In this document: piece by piece, positions 17,674 through 26,680 of the stretch
How the letters are laid out: the number at the start of each line of letters is the position of its first letter
How positions within the stretch are numbered: position 1 is the stretch's first letter
Origin: Thiosocius sp963719025
Lineage (GTDB): Bacteria; Pseudomonadota; Gammaproteobacteria; Chromatiales; Chromatiaceae
Assembly: GCA_963719025.1 (NCBI GenBank)
Contig: CAVRBK010000062.1
Location: 1-64,000 of the forward strand
Reading direction: 5' to 3'
Length of the DNA: 64,000 nt
The notes under the pieces: generated by a model
The model's database searches: none
Seen by the model: the letters and a program-made list of their open reading frames with translations, nothing else
Told to the model about the DNA's origin: nothing
Translations under genes and position numbers: made by a program

Positions 17674-18207
17674 ATGGCCTTTGCCCGCCTGATGTTTCGT
17701 GTCCTGCTCACCCTGCTGATCCTGCTCGCGGTGATCGGCATGCTGCTGCCGTCTGCCGCCCAGGTCGAACGCGACATCACGATCGAGGCAGCGCCAGCGA
17801 AGCTATTCCCCCACCTCAATGGCATGCGCGCCTTCCACGCCTGGTCGCCGTGGGCGAACATCGACCCACAGACCCACTACGAATTCAGCGGGCCGGAGAC
17901 CGGCGTCGGGTCGCGCATGACCTGGTCCAGCGGTGACCAGCGGGTGGGCGAAGGCAGCCAGGAGATCACCGCAAGCGTCGCCAACCAGCGCGTGGAGACA
18001 CGCCTCGAGTTTGGCGACAAGGGACACGGGACGGCCACCTTCGTGCTTGAACCCGATGGCCGGGCAACCCGCCTGCGTTGGCAGTTCAGCACGGAATTTG
18101 GCTGGGATCTGTTCGGTCGCTACGTCGGGTTGATGCTGGACAGCATGATTGGCACCTCTTATGACAAGGGGCTGCGCGATCTGAAGAGCCGGATCGAAGC
18201 AAAATAG
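17674..18207 (+). CDS. SRPBCC-family protein with N-terminal membrane anchor
   Basis: The 177-residue protein begins with a hydrophobic segment (about residues 8-30, LLTLLILLAVIGMLLP) and continues as an SRPBCC/polyketide-cyclase-like fold: TIEAAPAKLFPHLNGMRAFHAWSPW is the typical first strand and helices. Such proteins bind small hydrophobic ligands; the ligand is unknown. It follows the phosphatase gene by 69 bases on the same strand. Confidence 0.78.
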   Translation: MAFARLMFRVLLTLLILLAVIGMLLPSAAQVERDITIEAAPAKLFPHLNGMRAFHAWSPWANIDPQTHYEFSGPETGVGSRMTWSSGDQRVGEGSQEITASVANQRVETRLEFGDKGHGTATFVLEPDGRATRLRWQFSTEFGWDLFGRYVGLMLDSMIGTSYDKGLRDLKSRIEAK

Positions 18208-18208
18208 G

Positions 18209-18382
18209 CTAGCGCCGTAACGCGGCCCACGACAGCAAAAGGAACAGCGCGCCCACCAGCAGACCCGGCCATTCGCCCCTGATCTGCACAGCGCCGCTGG
18301 CCAAAAGGACCATTGCCGCCGCACAGGCAAGCGCGAACAATACAAAGACTACAGCTAACCAATGTTGGCGAAATCGCGACAT
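18209..18382 (-). CDS. Small two-helix membrane protein
   Basis: A 57-residue protein starting MSRFRQHWLAVVF has two hydrophobic segments (about 9-27 and 36-53) and a basic C-terminus (WAALRR). ATG at 18382 is preferred to upstream frames because it removes a non-hydrophobic leader. It overlaps nothing, lies between the SRPBCC gene (ending 18207) and the divergent metallo-hydrolase gene, and shares a 46-base upstream region with the latter. No family is recognised. Confidence 0.5.
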   Translation of the reverse strand: MSRFRQHWLAVVFVLFALACAAAMVLLASGAVQIRGEWPGLLVGALFLLLSWAALRR

Positions 18383-18428
18383 GCCTATACTCGATGCCCT
18401 GCGCTCGAACTGACGAGGAACCTGCAAA

Positions 18429-19382
18429 ATGCCTGAATCACTGGGTCACAACAGCTACCTGATCGATACCGGATTGTACGGCCCGCGCCACGCAGCCTGC
18501 TACCTGATCGAGGACGGCGGCGAACTGGCCCTGGTCGACACCGGCACCATGCATTCGCTCCCGCGTATCCTCGACACCATCGCCGCCATCGGCGCCACGG
18601 TGGAACAGGTGCGTTACGTCATACCCACGCACGTGCATCTCGACCATGCCGGGGGGTCGGGCCAGCTGATGCAGACCTGCCCCAACGCGACCCTGATCGT
18701 CCACCCGAAGGGTTTGCAGCACATGATCGACCCGAGCAAGCTGCAGGCAGGCGCTACTTCCGTGTACGGCGAGGAGGCCTTTCAACGCGATTTCGGTACC
18801 CTGCTGCCGATCGACGAATCCCGCACCCTCGCCGCCGACGACCTGCAGACCTTTGCCCTCGGCGGACGCACCCTGCAGTTTCTCGACACGCCGGGACACG
18901 CCAATCACCATGGCTGCATTTTCGATCAACACAGCGGCTACCTGTATACCGGCGACACCTTCGGCCTCGGTTACACCGAGTTCCGCGAGGATCCCGACGC
19001 GCCGCTGCTGGTCGCCACCACCACCCCGGTCGCCTTCGACCCGGACGCCTGGTTCGTCAGCCTCGAGCGGATGATGGCGCTCGAGCCCAAGGCCTGCTGC
19101 CTGACCCACTTCGGCAAGATCGAGCAACCGCAAAGACATGTCGAAATGCTGCGACACAGTATCGCGTTGCATCGCGACCTGGCGCTGGCCGAGGAATCGA
19201 ACGACAGCGAGGGCCGGGAGGAACGGCTGAAGCGCGCCGTGCAAACCCTGCTGGTGGATGCCGGCACCGGCCACAGCGACCTGCCTGCCGCACAGGTACG
19301 GGACATCTTCGACTCGGATATCGAACTCAACGCCCAAGGCCTCAACGTGTGGCTGATGCGGCGTGCCAAAAAGCGCGGCTAG
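18429..19382 (+). CDS. Metallo-beta-lactamase fold hydrolase
   Basis: The 317-residue protein has the zinc-binding motif THVHLDHAGG at about residues 66-75, a second metal-binding region LDTPGHANHHGC and the bridging aspartate in YLYTGDTFGLGY. The fold is that of MBL hydrolases such as lactonases and glyoxalase II relatives; substrate unknown. A GAGGAAC ribosome site precedes ATG 18429. Confidence 0.85.
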   Translation: MPESLGHNSYLIDTGLYGPRHAACYLIEDGGELALVDTGTMHSLPRILDTIAAIGATVEQVRYVIPTHVHLDHAGGSGQLMQTCPNATLIVHPKGLQHMIDPSKLQAGATSVYGEEAFQRDFGTLLPIDESRTLAADDLQTFALGGRTLQFLDTPGHANHHGCIFDQHSGYLYTGDTFGLGYTEFREDPDAPLLVATTTPVAFDPDAWFVSLERMMALEPKACCLTHFGKIEQPQRHVEMLRHSIALHRDLALAEESNDSEGREERLKRAVQTLLVDAGTGHSDLPAAQVRDIFDSDIELNAQGLNVWLMRRAKKRG

Positions 19383-19638
19383 CCGTCTGGTGGACTTGAC
19401 CGTTTGCGGCGAAAATCACTGGAAGCGAATCAAATCAGCTTATCGTCTGAAGAGAGTAGCCGGGCTATTCGACGAAGGGGATAAGCGCAGTTGATCGCTA
19501 TCCAGGGATTTGCAGTCAAACAGTGTTCAGTCCGACAGGCTGCTGGCACGCGACCCGCAGCCGAATGGAAAGACCCACATGGCACGCGGGCCTCGCATCG
19601 CTATAATCGCGCAACCAGCCAGATAACCAGACCAAATC

Positions 19639-20712
<1,074 letters not shown>

Positions 20713-20752
20713 GGACGTTCAGTGCCGGTCCGGCGGACGGACCGGCACAGCC

Positions 20753-21193
20753 TCAGAATTCGTCGAAACCGGCCTTCTGGAACCAGGCCTTGGCCTGTTC
20801 CTCATCACGCTCCACCCCGTTACCCTCGCGGTACATCATGCCGATGGTGGTCATCGCCCCCTGCAGGCCCTGATCCGCCGCACGGGTGAACCACTCGATC
20901 GCCTTCTGGCCGTTCTGTTCGACGCACTCGCCCTGCATGTACATGAACCCCAGTCCATGCTGGGCCAGGCCGATGCCGGACTCGGCGGCCGCCTTCATGT
21001 ATTTGAAGGCGAGCAATTCGTTCGCAATCATCCCGAGGCCGTTCTGCGCCATGATCGCCATCCGGTACTGAGCCTCCGGGTCGCCTTCCTCGGCCAGGGG
21101 CGCCAACAGGCGGGTTGCCGTCGTGAATTGCTTCGACTCAAAGGCAGCGATACCGCTGCTCATGTCCATATCCAGACCGTCTTCTCGATTCAT
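20753..21193 (-). CDS. Sel1-repeat protein
   Basis: The 146-residue protein contains about three Sel1-like (TPR-related) repeats, seen as AQYRMAIMAQNGLG, AQHGLGFMYMQGECV and AMTTIGMMYREGNGVERD. Such repeats bind proteins. No signal peptide is seen. Its ATG overlaps the thioesterase-like gene stop by four bases, so the two are probably cotranscribed. A second Sel1 protein lies at 26.0 kb. Confidence 0.85.
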   Translation of the reverse strand: MNREDGLDMDMSSGIAAFESKQFTTATRLLAPLAEEGDPEAQYRMAIMAQNGLGMIANELLAFKYMKAAAESGIGLAQHGLGFMYMQGECVEQNGQKAIEWFTRAADQGLQGAMTTIGMMYREGNGVERDEEQAKAWFQKAGFDEF

Positions 21194-21690
21194 TTCTTGT
21201 CCTGCTCCAGTTCGTTTCTGCCTGCCGGCCGGTAGTCACCAGGCCTGATCGCGACCCGGCTGCCTACCGTGATGCACTGCCGGCCACTCTGATCAAAGAA
21301 TCCATAGGAGAACCGCGGCGTTGCCCGTCCCCTGACCGCCAGTTCCTCGCCGATCGCCTCTTCCTGCACGCTATCGAGCATAAATCGCAGGGTCATGTCC
21401 GATCGCCCTTCATGCACGAAATCGAGCGACAATTCGCGCGTCCACACCTGGTGGCCGGGAAACACCCGGTTACACACCAGCGCGGCGACCGGGTCGGCCA
21501 GACACGCCATCGCGCCACCGAACATGCCTCCCCCCGGATTGCGGTTAGGCGCCAGGGGCAGTAACAGCTGCACCTGGCGCCAGTCGTCGCTCAGCTCGAG
21601 GACACGGACACGCATCGCCCGGAACGGGGGATACCACTCAAGGCGGCGGTGTGGCGACAGCCGTCGACGGATCACCTCGGGAATCTTCAT
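21190..21690 (-). CDS. Hotdog-fold thioesterase-like protein (DUF4442/PaaI type)
   Basis: The 166-residue protein has a single hotdog domain: NPGGGMFGGAMACLADPVAALV corresponds to the central helix of PaaI/DUF4442 acyl-CoA thioesterases, and TRELSLDFVHEGRSDMTL follows. Substrate is unknown. It is divergent from glcF (130 bases apart) and translationally coupled to the downstream Sel1 gene. Confidence 0.75.
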   Translation of the reverse strand: MKIPEVIRRRLSPHRRLEWYPPFRAMRVRVLELSDDWRQVQLLLPLAPNRNPGGGMFGGAMACLADPVAALVCNRVFPGHQVWTRELSLDFVHEGRSDMTLRFMLDSVQEEAIGEELAVRGRATPRFSYGFFDQSGRQCITVGSRVAIRPGDYRPAGRNELEQDKK

Positions 21691-21819
21691 TGCGTTATAT
21701 CACCGTTCACGGCCGGTCAAACGCGGCAAAGCGGCGGGAAATACCGCCGAAAACCGCTGGGCACGCGCCTGCCCAAGCGCGGTAAACTCGCTGATCTAAG
21801 ATTGACACAGTCAACCAGC

Positions 21820-23043
21820 ATGCAGACAGCATTAGCCGAATTCATCCGTGATACCGCAGAAGGCCGCGAGGCCGACAGCATCCTGCGTGCCTGCGTGCAT
21901 TGCGGATTCTGCACCGCCACCTGCCCGACCTATCAACTGCTCGGCGACGAACTCGATGGACCGCGGGGTCGCATCTACCAGATCAAGCAGGTGCTCGAGG
22001 GCGAACCTGCCAATGCCACGGTGCGCGGGCACCTGGACCGCTGCCTGACCTGCCGCTCCTGTGAGACAACCTGTCCCTCGGGGGTCAATTATCACCGACT
22101 GCTGGACATCGGGCGCGCCCAGGTCGAGGCCCAGGCCCCCCGCCCCCTGGCGCAGCGCCTGCTGCGGCGCGTGATGATCGAGGTACTCGCCTATCCGCAA
22201 CGTTTCGGCCCCCTGCTGCGGCTCGGCCAGGCCTTGCGCCCGCTGGTCCCGCGCAAGTTACGCGGCAAGATCCCGGTCACACCAAAGATCAGCCCCCTGC
22301 TGCCGCTAGGCGATGCCACGCGCCGCGTACTGATGCTCGACGGCTGCGTGCAACCGGGGCTGGCACCGGAAATCAACCATGCGCTGGAAAGGTTGCTGCA
22401 GCGCCTCGGCATTGCCGTTCAGCATGTTGCGAACACCGGCTGCTGCGGTGCAGTCCCCCATCATCTGAGCGACAGCGGGCGAGCGCGCGAGATGGCCCGC
22501 CGCAACATCGACGCCTGGTACCCGGCACTCGAATCCGGCGCCGAGGCGCTGCTGGTCACAGCCAGCGGTTGTGGCGCCCATCTCCAGGACTACCCGCACC
22601 TGCTGGCGGACGATCCGGCCTATGTCGAGAAGGCCGGGAAGGTCGTCGAGGCGCTGCGCGACCCGGTCCAGTTTCTGGCTGCCGAGGCACTGGAAAAGCT
22701 GCATGTGCAGCCCAGCGCCCTGCGGGTCGCGGTACACACACCCTGCACCCTGCAGCACGCGCTGCAACTCAACGGCGAGGTTGAAAAACTGCTGACCGGC
22801 CTTGGTTATGAGCTATGCACGGTCAACGAGGGCCACCTGTGCTGCGGCTCGGCAGGCACCTATTCGATCCTGCAGGCCAGACTGTCGACGCAGCTGCGCG
22901 AACGCAAGGTCAAGGCACTGACGCTGGACCATCCCGACCTGATCGTCAGCGCCAACATCGGTTGTCTCACCCACCTCGGGGAGACCGGCGGTGTCCCGGT
23001 AAGGCACTGGCTGAACCTCATCGCTGACGACATGCGCAACTGA
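21820..23043 (+). CDS. glcF: Glycolate oxidase iron-sulfur subunit GlcF
   Basis: The 407-residue protein, the same length as E. coli GlcF, has two ferredoxin-type clusters (CVHCGFCTATCPTY and CLTCRSCETTCPSG) and two CCG-type motifs (NTGCCGAVPHH and HLCCGSAG). With GlcD and GlcE it oxidises glycolate to glyoxylate, which removes the RuBisCO oxygenation product. No glcD or glcE is in the window, so partners must lie elsewhere. ATG 21820 gives the family N-terminus; an upstream frame extension is not conserved. Confidence 0.9.
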   Translation: MQTALAEFIRDTAEGREADSILRACVHCGFCTATCPTYQLLGDELDGPRGRIYQIKQVLEGEPANATVRGHLDRCLTCRSCETTCPSGVNYHRLLDIGRAQVEAQAPRPLAQRLLRRVMIEVLAYPQRFGPLLRLGQALRPLVPRKLRGKIPVTPKISPLLPLGDATRRVLMLDGCVQPGLAPEINHALERLLQRLGIAVQHVANTGCCGAVPHHLSDSGRAREMARRNIDAWYPALESGAEALLVTASGCGAHLQDYPHLLADDPAYVEKAGKVVEALRDPVQFLAAEALEKLHVQPSALRVAVHTPCTLQHALQLNGEVEKLLTGLGYELCTVNEGHLCCGSAGTYSILQARLSTQLRERKVKALTLDHPDLIVSANIGCLTHLGETGGVPVRHWLNLIADDMRN

Positions 23044-23072
23044 GCACGCCGGGCGTCGACCGGCGCCTGACC

Positions 23073-23891
23073 TCAGTCGTCAGCAAGGCCGCTGTCGATC
23101 CATGCCCGCCACTGTTCGAGCAACGCCGGATGGGTCGCCGCAATCGCGATGCGCGGGGTCAGGGTGAAGCTGTCCAACCAGTCATCCCGGTAGTCTCTCA
23201 GCAGGCCTCCCACGGCACCACTCTCGTTGAGCACCAATTGCCCGGCGGCATAGTCCCAGAGTTTCTGCCCGCCGTGCAGGTACACCTGGCAACGCCCGCT
23301 GGCCACCCAGCACCAGTCCAGCGCGACCGATCCGAAACTGCGTTGTGAACGAAATGGCGAGCGCCTGGCCAGGGCACGTATCAGCGGGTCGGGCAGGCGC
23401 TTCAGATCGACCATCGCCATCGCATCGGCAAGCTGCCCGGGCGCAGCCGGGGCTATTAGACGCTGCTCGTTCAGCCACGCCCCCTGCCCCTGCAGCGCAC
23501 TGAAACACTCGTCGCGGGCAGGATCGTAGACCACCGCAGCCTGTACGGCACCGTCGACAATCAGCGCCAGCGAGACACCGAAGAACGGAATGCCGGCGGC
23601 AAAATTGCTGGTGCCATCGAGCGGATCGAGACACCACAGCCCGGCCCCGGGCCTGGCCAGCAGATCGGCCTGCTGTTGCGCGGTCATCTCCTCGCCAAGC
23701 AGTTCGAACTGCGGCCAGTGCGCATGCAGTTCGCGCTGCAGCCGATGCTGCATGGCGAGATCGGCCTCGGTGATCAGTGTGCCATCCGCCTTCGTGTCGG
23801 CGCTCACCGATTCGAATCGGCTCATCAGCTCTTCAGCGGCCGCCGTCTTGACCAGGCGCCGAATCAGTTCGAGATCGTTCATCGTCATCAT
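23073..23891 (-). CDS. Inositol monophosphatase-family phosphatase
   Basis: The protein of about 270 residues has the IMPase metal sites: LLGEEMTAQQ (metal-binding Glu), LWCLDPLDGTSNFAAGIPFFG (the DPxDGTxNF motif) and a C-terminal LWDYAAGQLVLNESGA. Members hydrolyse inositol phosphate, 3'-phosphoadenosine 5'-phosphate or histidinol phosphate; this one cannot be assigned. Possible starts are ATGs at 23891, 23888 and 23882. Confidence 0.85.
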   Translation of the reverse strand: MMTMNDLELIRRLVKTAAAEELMSRFESVSADTKADGTLITEADLAMQHRLQRELHAHWPQFELLGEEMTAQQQADLLARPGAGLWCLDPLDGTSNFAAGIPFFGVSLALIVDGAVQAAVVYDPARDECFSALQGQGAWLNEQRLIAPAAPGQLADAMAMVDLKRLPDPLIRALARRSPFRSQRSFGSVALDWCWVASGRCQVYLHGGQKLWDYAAGQLVLNESGAVGGLLRDYRDDWLDSFTLTPRIAIAATHPALLEQWRAWIDSGLADD

Positions 23892-24026
23892 AAGGCGGGC
23901 AAGGATAAGGTACTGGCGGGTCAACCGCGAACCCCGTTTAACGGCGGCGCAAAACGGGAAACCCCCTATTGCATCGCACGAACGCACAGCCTAGGCTTCC
24001 CGCTTCAGGTCAATCGATAGGACACG

Positions 24027-25991
24027 ATGTCGTTTATGCGCCCCATGACGGTGCTTCTTCTGACCCTTGCGCTGAATCTCACCGCCCCGGTCCATGCCGC
24101 GACGAGTGACGTTCAACGGACCCTTTTCCTCGCAGCGGAGCAGGCACTGAAACGCGACCAGATGGCCGAATTCCGGCGTCTGCGCGGCCAGCTCCAGGAT
24201 TATCCGCTGTATCCCTACCTCGACTATGAGGCACTGAAAAAGCGCCTCGCGCGCGCCAGCGTTGCCGAGGTCGACAACTTTCTGCGCAACCATGCCGCAA
24301 CCCCACTGGCAGCGCGCCTGCGCGGTGCCTGGCTGGATCGCCTGGCAAAGGAAAAACGCTGGGCCGAGTATCTCAAGGCCTATAAACCGGGTCGAAATAT
24401 CAGTCGGCGCTGCCACCACCTGCATGCCTTGATCGCCACGGGCAGATCGGCCGAGGCGATGCCGCTGGTTGACGACATCTGGCTGTACGGCAAATCCCGG
24501 CCAAGCGCCTGCGACCCGGTTTTTGCCGCCTGGTCGAAGGCCGGCCTGCGTACCACGCAGATGACCTGGAAGCGTATCGAAAAGGCCATGGAGGCCGGAC
24601 AGTGGCGACTTGCCGAGTACCTCGCGCGCAAGCTGTCGAACACCGACCGGGTCTGGGTCAAGCGCTGGGTGCGCCTGCACCGCACTCCCCGACGTGCCGA
24701 CAACAGTGACCGCTACCAGGCAGAGCATCCCTACCGCGAGGCGATGCTGGCGCATGCGATCCGTCGCCTGGCGCGCTGGGACGGGTTCGAAGCACTGCAG
24801 CTGTGGGACAAGATACGACCGCGCTACCCGTTCAGCGATGAGCAGATAAGACGCACTGAACACTATCTGGTGCGCAACCTGGTCCGCGAGGAAGCCCCCG
24901 AGGCCTATGCATTCGTGCGTGGGGTCCGCGTCGGCACGGACGACCTGCTGGTGCATGCCGCGCGCATACGCGCCGCCCTGTTGCGTGAAGACTGGCCCAG
25001 GGTCATCGAGTGGATTTCCGCCCTGCCCCAAGCCGAACGCAATGACGAACGCTGGTCATACTGGCTGGCACGTGCACTGGAGGGCGAAGGCGACCTGGAG
25101 GCGGCCGACGCGCTGTACCGAAAAGTAGCGGAGGAACGCAGTTACTACGGCTTCCTCGCCGCCGACCGCGTTGGCCTCGACTACCATCTGGCACACATCG
25201 AGACACCCACTGTGGCCGCGGACCTGACCCAGATTCGGGATCTCGACGGGGTAAAACGTGCCCGCGAACTGTTCGCCCTTGAGCGCTGGACAGACGCCCG
25301 GCGTGAATGGCGCGATGCCACCCGACACATGGACCCGGAACAACTCAAGGCTGCCGCCAAGCTGGCCGAGCAGAACGGCTGGCACGACCGCGCCATCTTC
25401 ACCCTCGCACGCACCGGCTACTGGGACGACCTGGAACTGCGCTTCCCGCTGCAACACGCCGAACTGGTGGAACTGAACGCGGAACGCCAGGGTATCGACA
25501 TCGCCTGGGTGTTCGCGGTGATGCGACAGGAAAGCGCGTTCATGAGCAACGCCCGCTCGCATGCCGGCGCAATGGGCCTGATGCAGCTGATGCCGGCGAC
25601 AGCGCGCAGCGTGGCACGCAAGGTACTGAAAACCAAGCCGCCTCGACGCAACGACCTGTTCGAGCCCGACACCAATATCGCCCTGGGCAGTGCCTACCTG
25701 AAACAGATGAAGGGTGAACTGGGAGACAGCGCGGTGCTGGCTACCGCGGCCTACAACGCCGGGCCGCATCGGGTCACGCGCTGGTTGCCAGCGCGCACCC
25801 TGCCTGCCGACATCTGGATCGAGTTGGTGCCGTTCAAAGAGACCCGCGGCTACCTGCGCCGGGTACTTGCCTACACGGTGATCTACGAGAAACGGATGGG
25901 TCTCACACCCACCCGGCTACGCGATCGCCTGCACCCTGTGCCACCCAGCATCAGCCTGATCGACACGGCACAGACCGCCGGCGCCGGCTGA
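24027..25991 (+). CDS. slt: Soluble lytic murein transglycosylase (Slt70 type)
   Basis: The 654-residue periplasmic enzyme begins with a signal peptide (about 1-25, ending PVHAA). A long alpha-helical superhelix (about 30-470) precedes the C-terminal SLT catalytic domain. The catalytic Glu lies in VFAVMRQESAF near residue 500, followed by AGAMGLMQLMPATAR and ATAAYNAGPHRV. It cleaves peptidoglycan glycan strands, releasing 1,6-anhydro muropeptides. Length matches the family. Confidence 0.93.
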   Translation: MSFMRPMTVLLLTLALNLTAPVHAATSDVQRTLFLAAEQALKRDQMAEFRRLRGQLQDYPLYPYLDYEALKKRLARASVAEVDNFLRNHAATPLAARLRGAWLDRLAKEKRWAEYLKAYKPGRNISRRCHHLHALIATGRSAEAMPLVDDIWLYGKSRPSACDPVFAAWSKAGLRTTQMTWKRIEKAMEAGQWRLAEYLARKLSNTDRVWVKRWVRLHRTPRRADNSDRYQAEHPYREAMLAHAIRRLARWDGFEALQLWDKIRPRYPFSDEQIRRTEHYLVRNLVREEAPEAYAFVRGVRVGTDDLLVHAARIRAALLREDWPRVIEWISALPQAERNDERWSYWLARALEGEGDLEAADALYRKVAEERSYYGFLAADRVGLDYHLAHIETPTVAADLTQIRDLDGVKRARELFALERWTDARREWRDATRHMDPEQLKAAAKLAEQNGWHDRAIFTLARTGYWDDLELRFPLQHAELVELNAERQGIDIAWVFAVMRQESAFMSNARSHAGAMGLMQLMPATARSVARKVLKTKPPRRNDLFEPDTNIALGSAYLKQMKGELGDSAVLATAAYNAGPHRVTRWLPARTLPADIWIELVPFKETRGYLRRVLAYTVIYEKRMGLTPTRLRDRLHPVPPSISLIDTAQTAGAG

Positions 25992-26024
25992 GAGCCGGGC
26001 AGCGGTTAACACGGCTTCGCGACC

Positions 26025-26636
26025 TCAGTTGCCCGTCATGCGGTCGCGAATCGCCTTCACCTCGGCGGGATCCATGCGCTTGATCAGGTGCTTCACGTAG
26101 TCTTCGGCACGCTTGCTGCCGTTGACGTGTGCCAGGGACAGCCACTGCAGGGCCGCTGCCTCATCCTGCACCACGCCCTTGCCCTCCATCAGCATCTTGC
26201 CGAGGGCGAACTGCGCAGTCGCCATGCCCTGATCGGCGGCCTTCATATACCAGTCGACAGCCGCTGCCATGTCCTTGCCCAGCCCGTACTGGGCAAAGCG
26301 ATACATCGTCGCCACCACGTATTGCGCCTTGGCCGAGCCACGCCTCGCGGCCTCCAGGTACAGCTCACGGGCACGCTCCTCGTCAACGTCGACGCCGGTT
26401 CCGTTGGCATACATCCAGGCCAGCGTGATCAATGCGTTCTCATGCCCCTGTGCGGCGGCCTTCTCGAACCAGCTCTGCGCCTGCCCGTAGTCCAGGCCCA
26501 CGCCGTCGCCATTGCCGAACATCACGCCGAGACGGAACTGCGCCTCGGCGTTGCCGGCCTTTGCCGCCTTGCGAATGGCGGCCTCGGCACGCAACTGGTC
26601 CGGATTGAAGGTTGCAACGAAGTTTTCTTCTGTCAT
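26025..26636 (-). CDS. Sel1-repeat protein
   Basis: The 203-residue protein is built of about four Sel1 repeats (AQFRLGVMFGNGDGVGLDY, ALITLAWMYANGTGVDVDE, AQYVVATMYRFAQYG, AQFALGKMLMEGKGV). No signal peptide or membrane segment is seen. It is separated by 44 bases from the large cyclase-like gene upstream on the same strand, so a shared transcript is possible. Confidence 0.85.
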   Translation of the reverse strand: MTEENFVATFNPDQLRAEAAIRKAAKAGNAEAQFRLGVMFGNGDGVGLDYGQAQSWFEKAAAQGHENALITLAWMYANGTGVDVDEERARELYLEAARRGSAKAQYVVATMYRFAQYGLGKDMAAAVDWYMKAADQGMATAQFALGKMLMEGKGVVQDEAAALQWLSLAHVNGSKRAEDYVKHLIKRMDPAEVKAIRDRMTGN

Positions 26637-26680
26637 CGGTCATTCACCTCGCGGCCGGATTCTACCCGGCAATCCAGCAC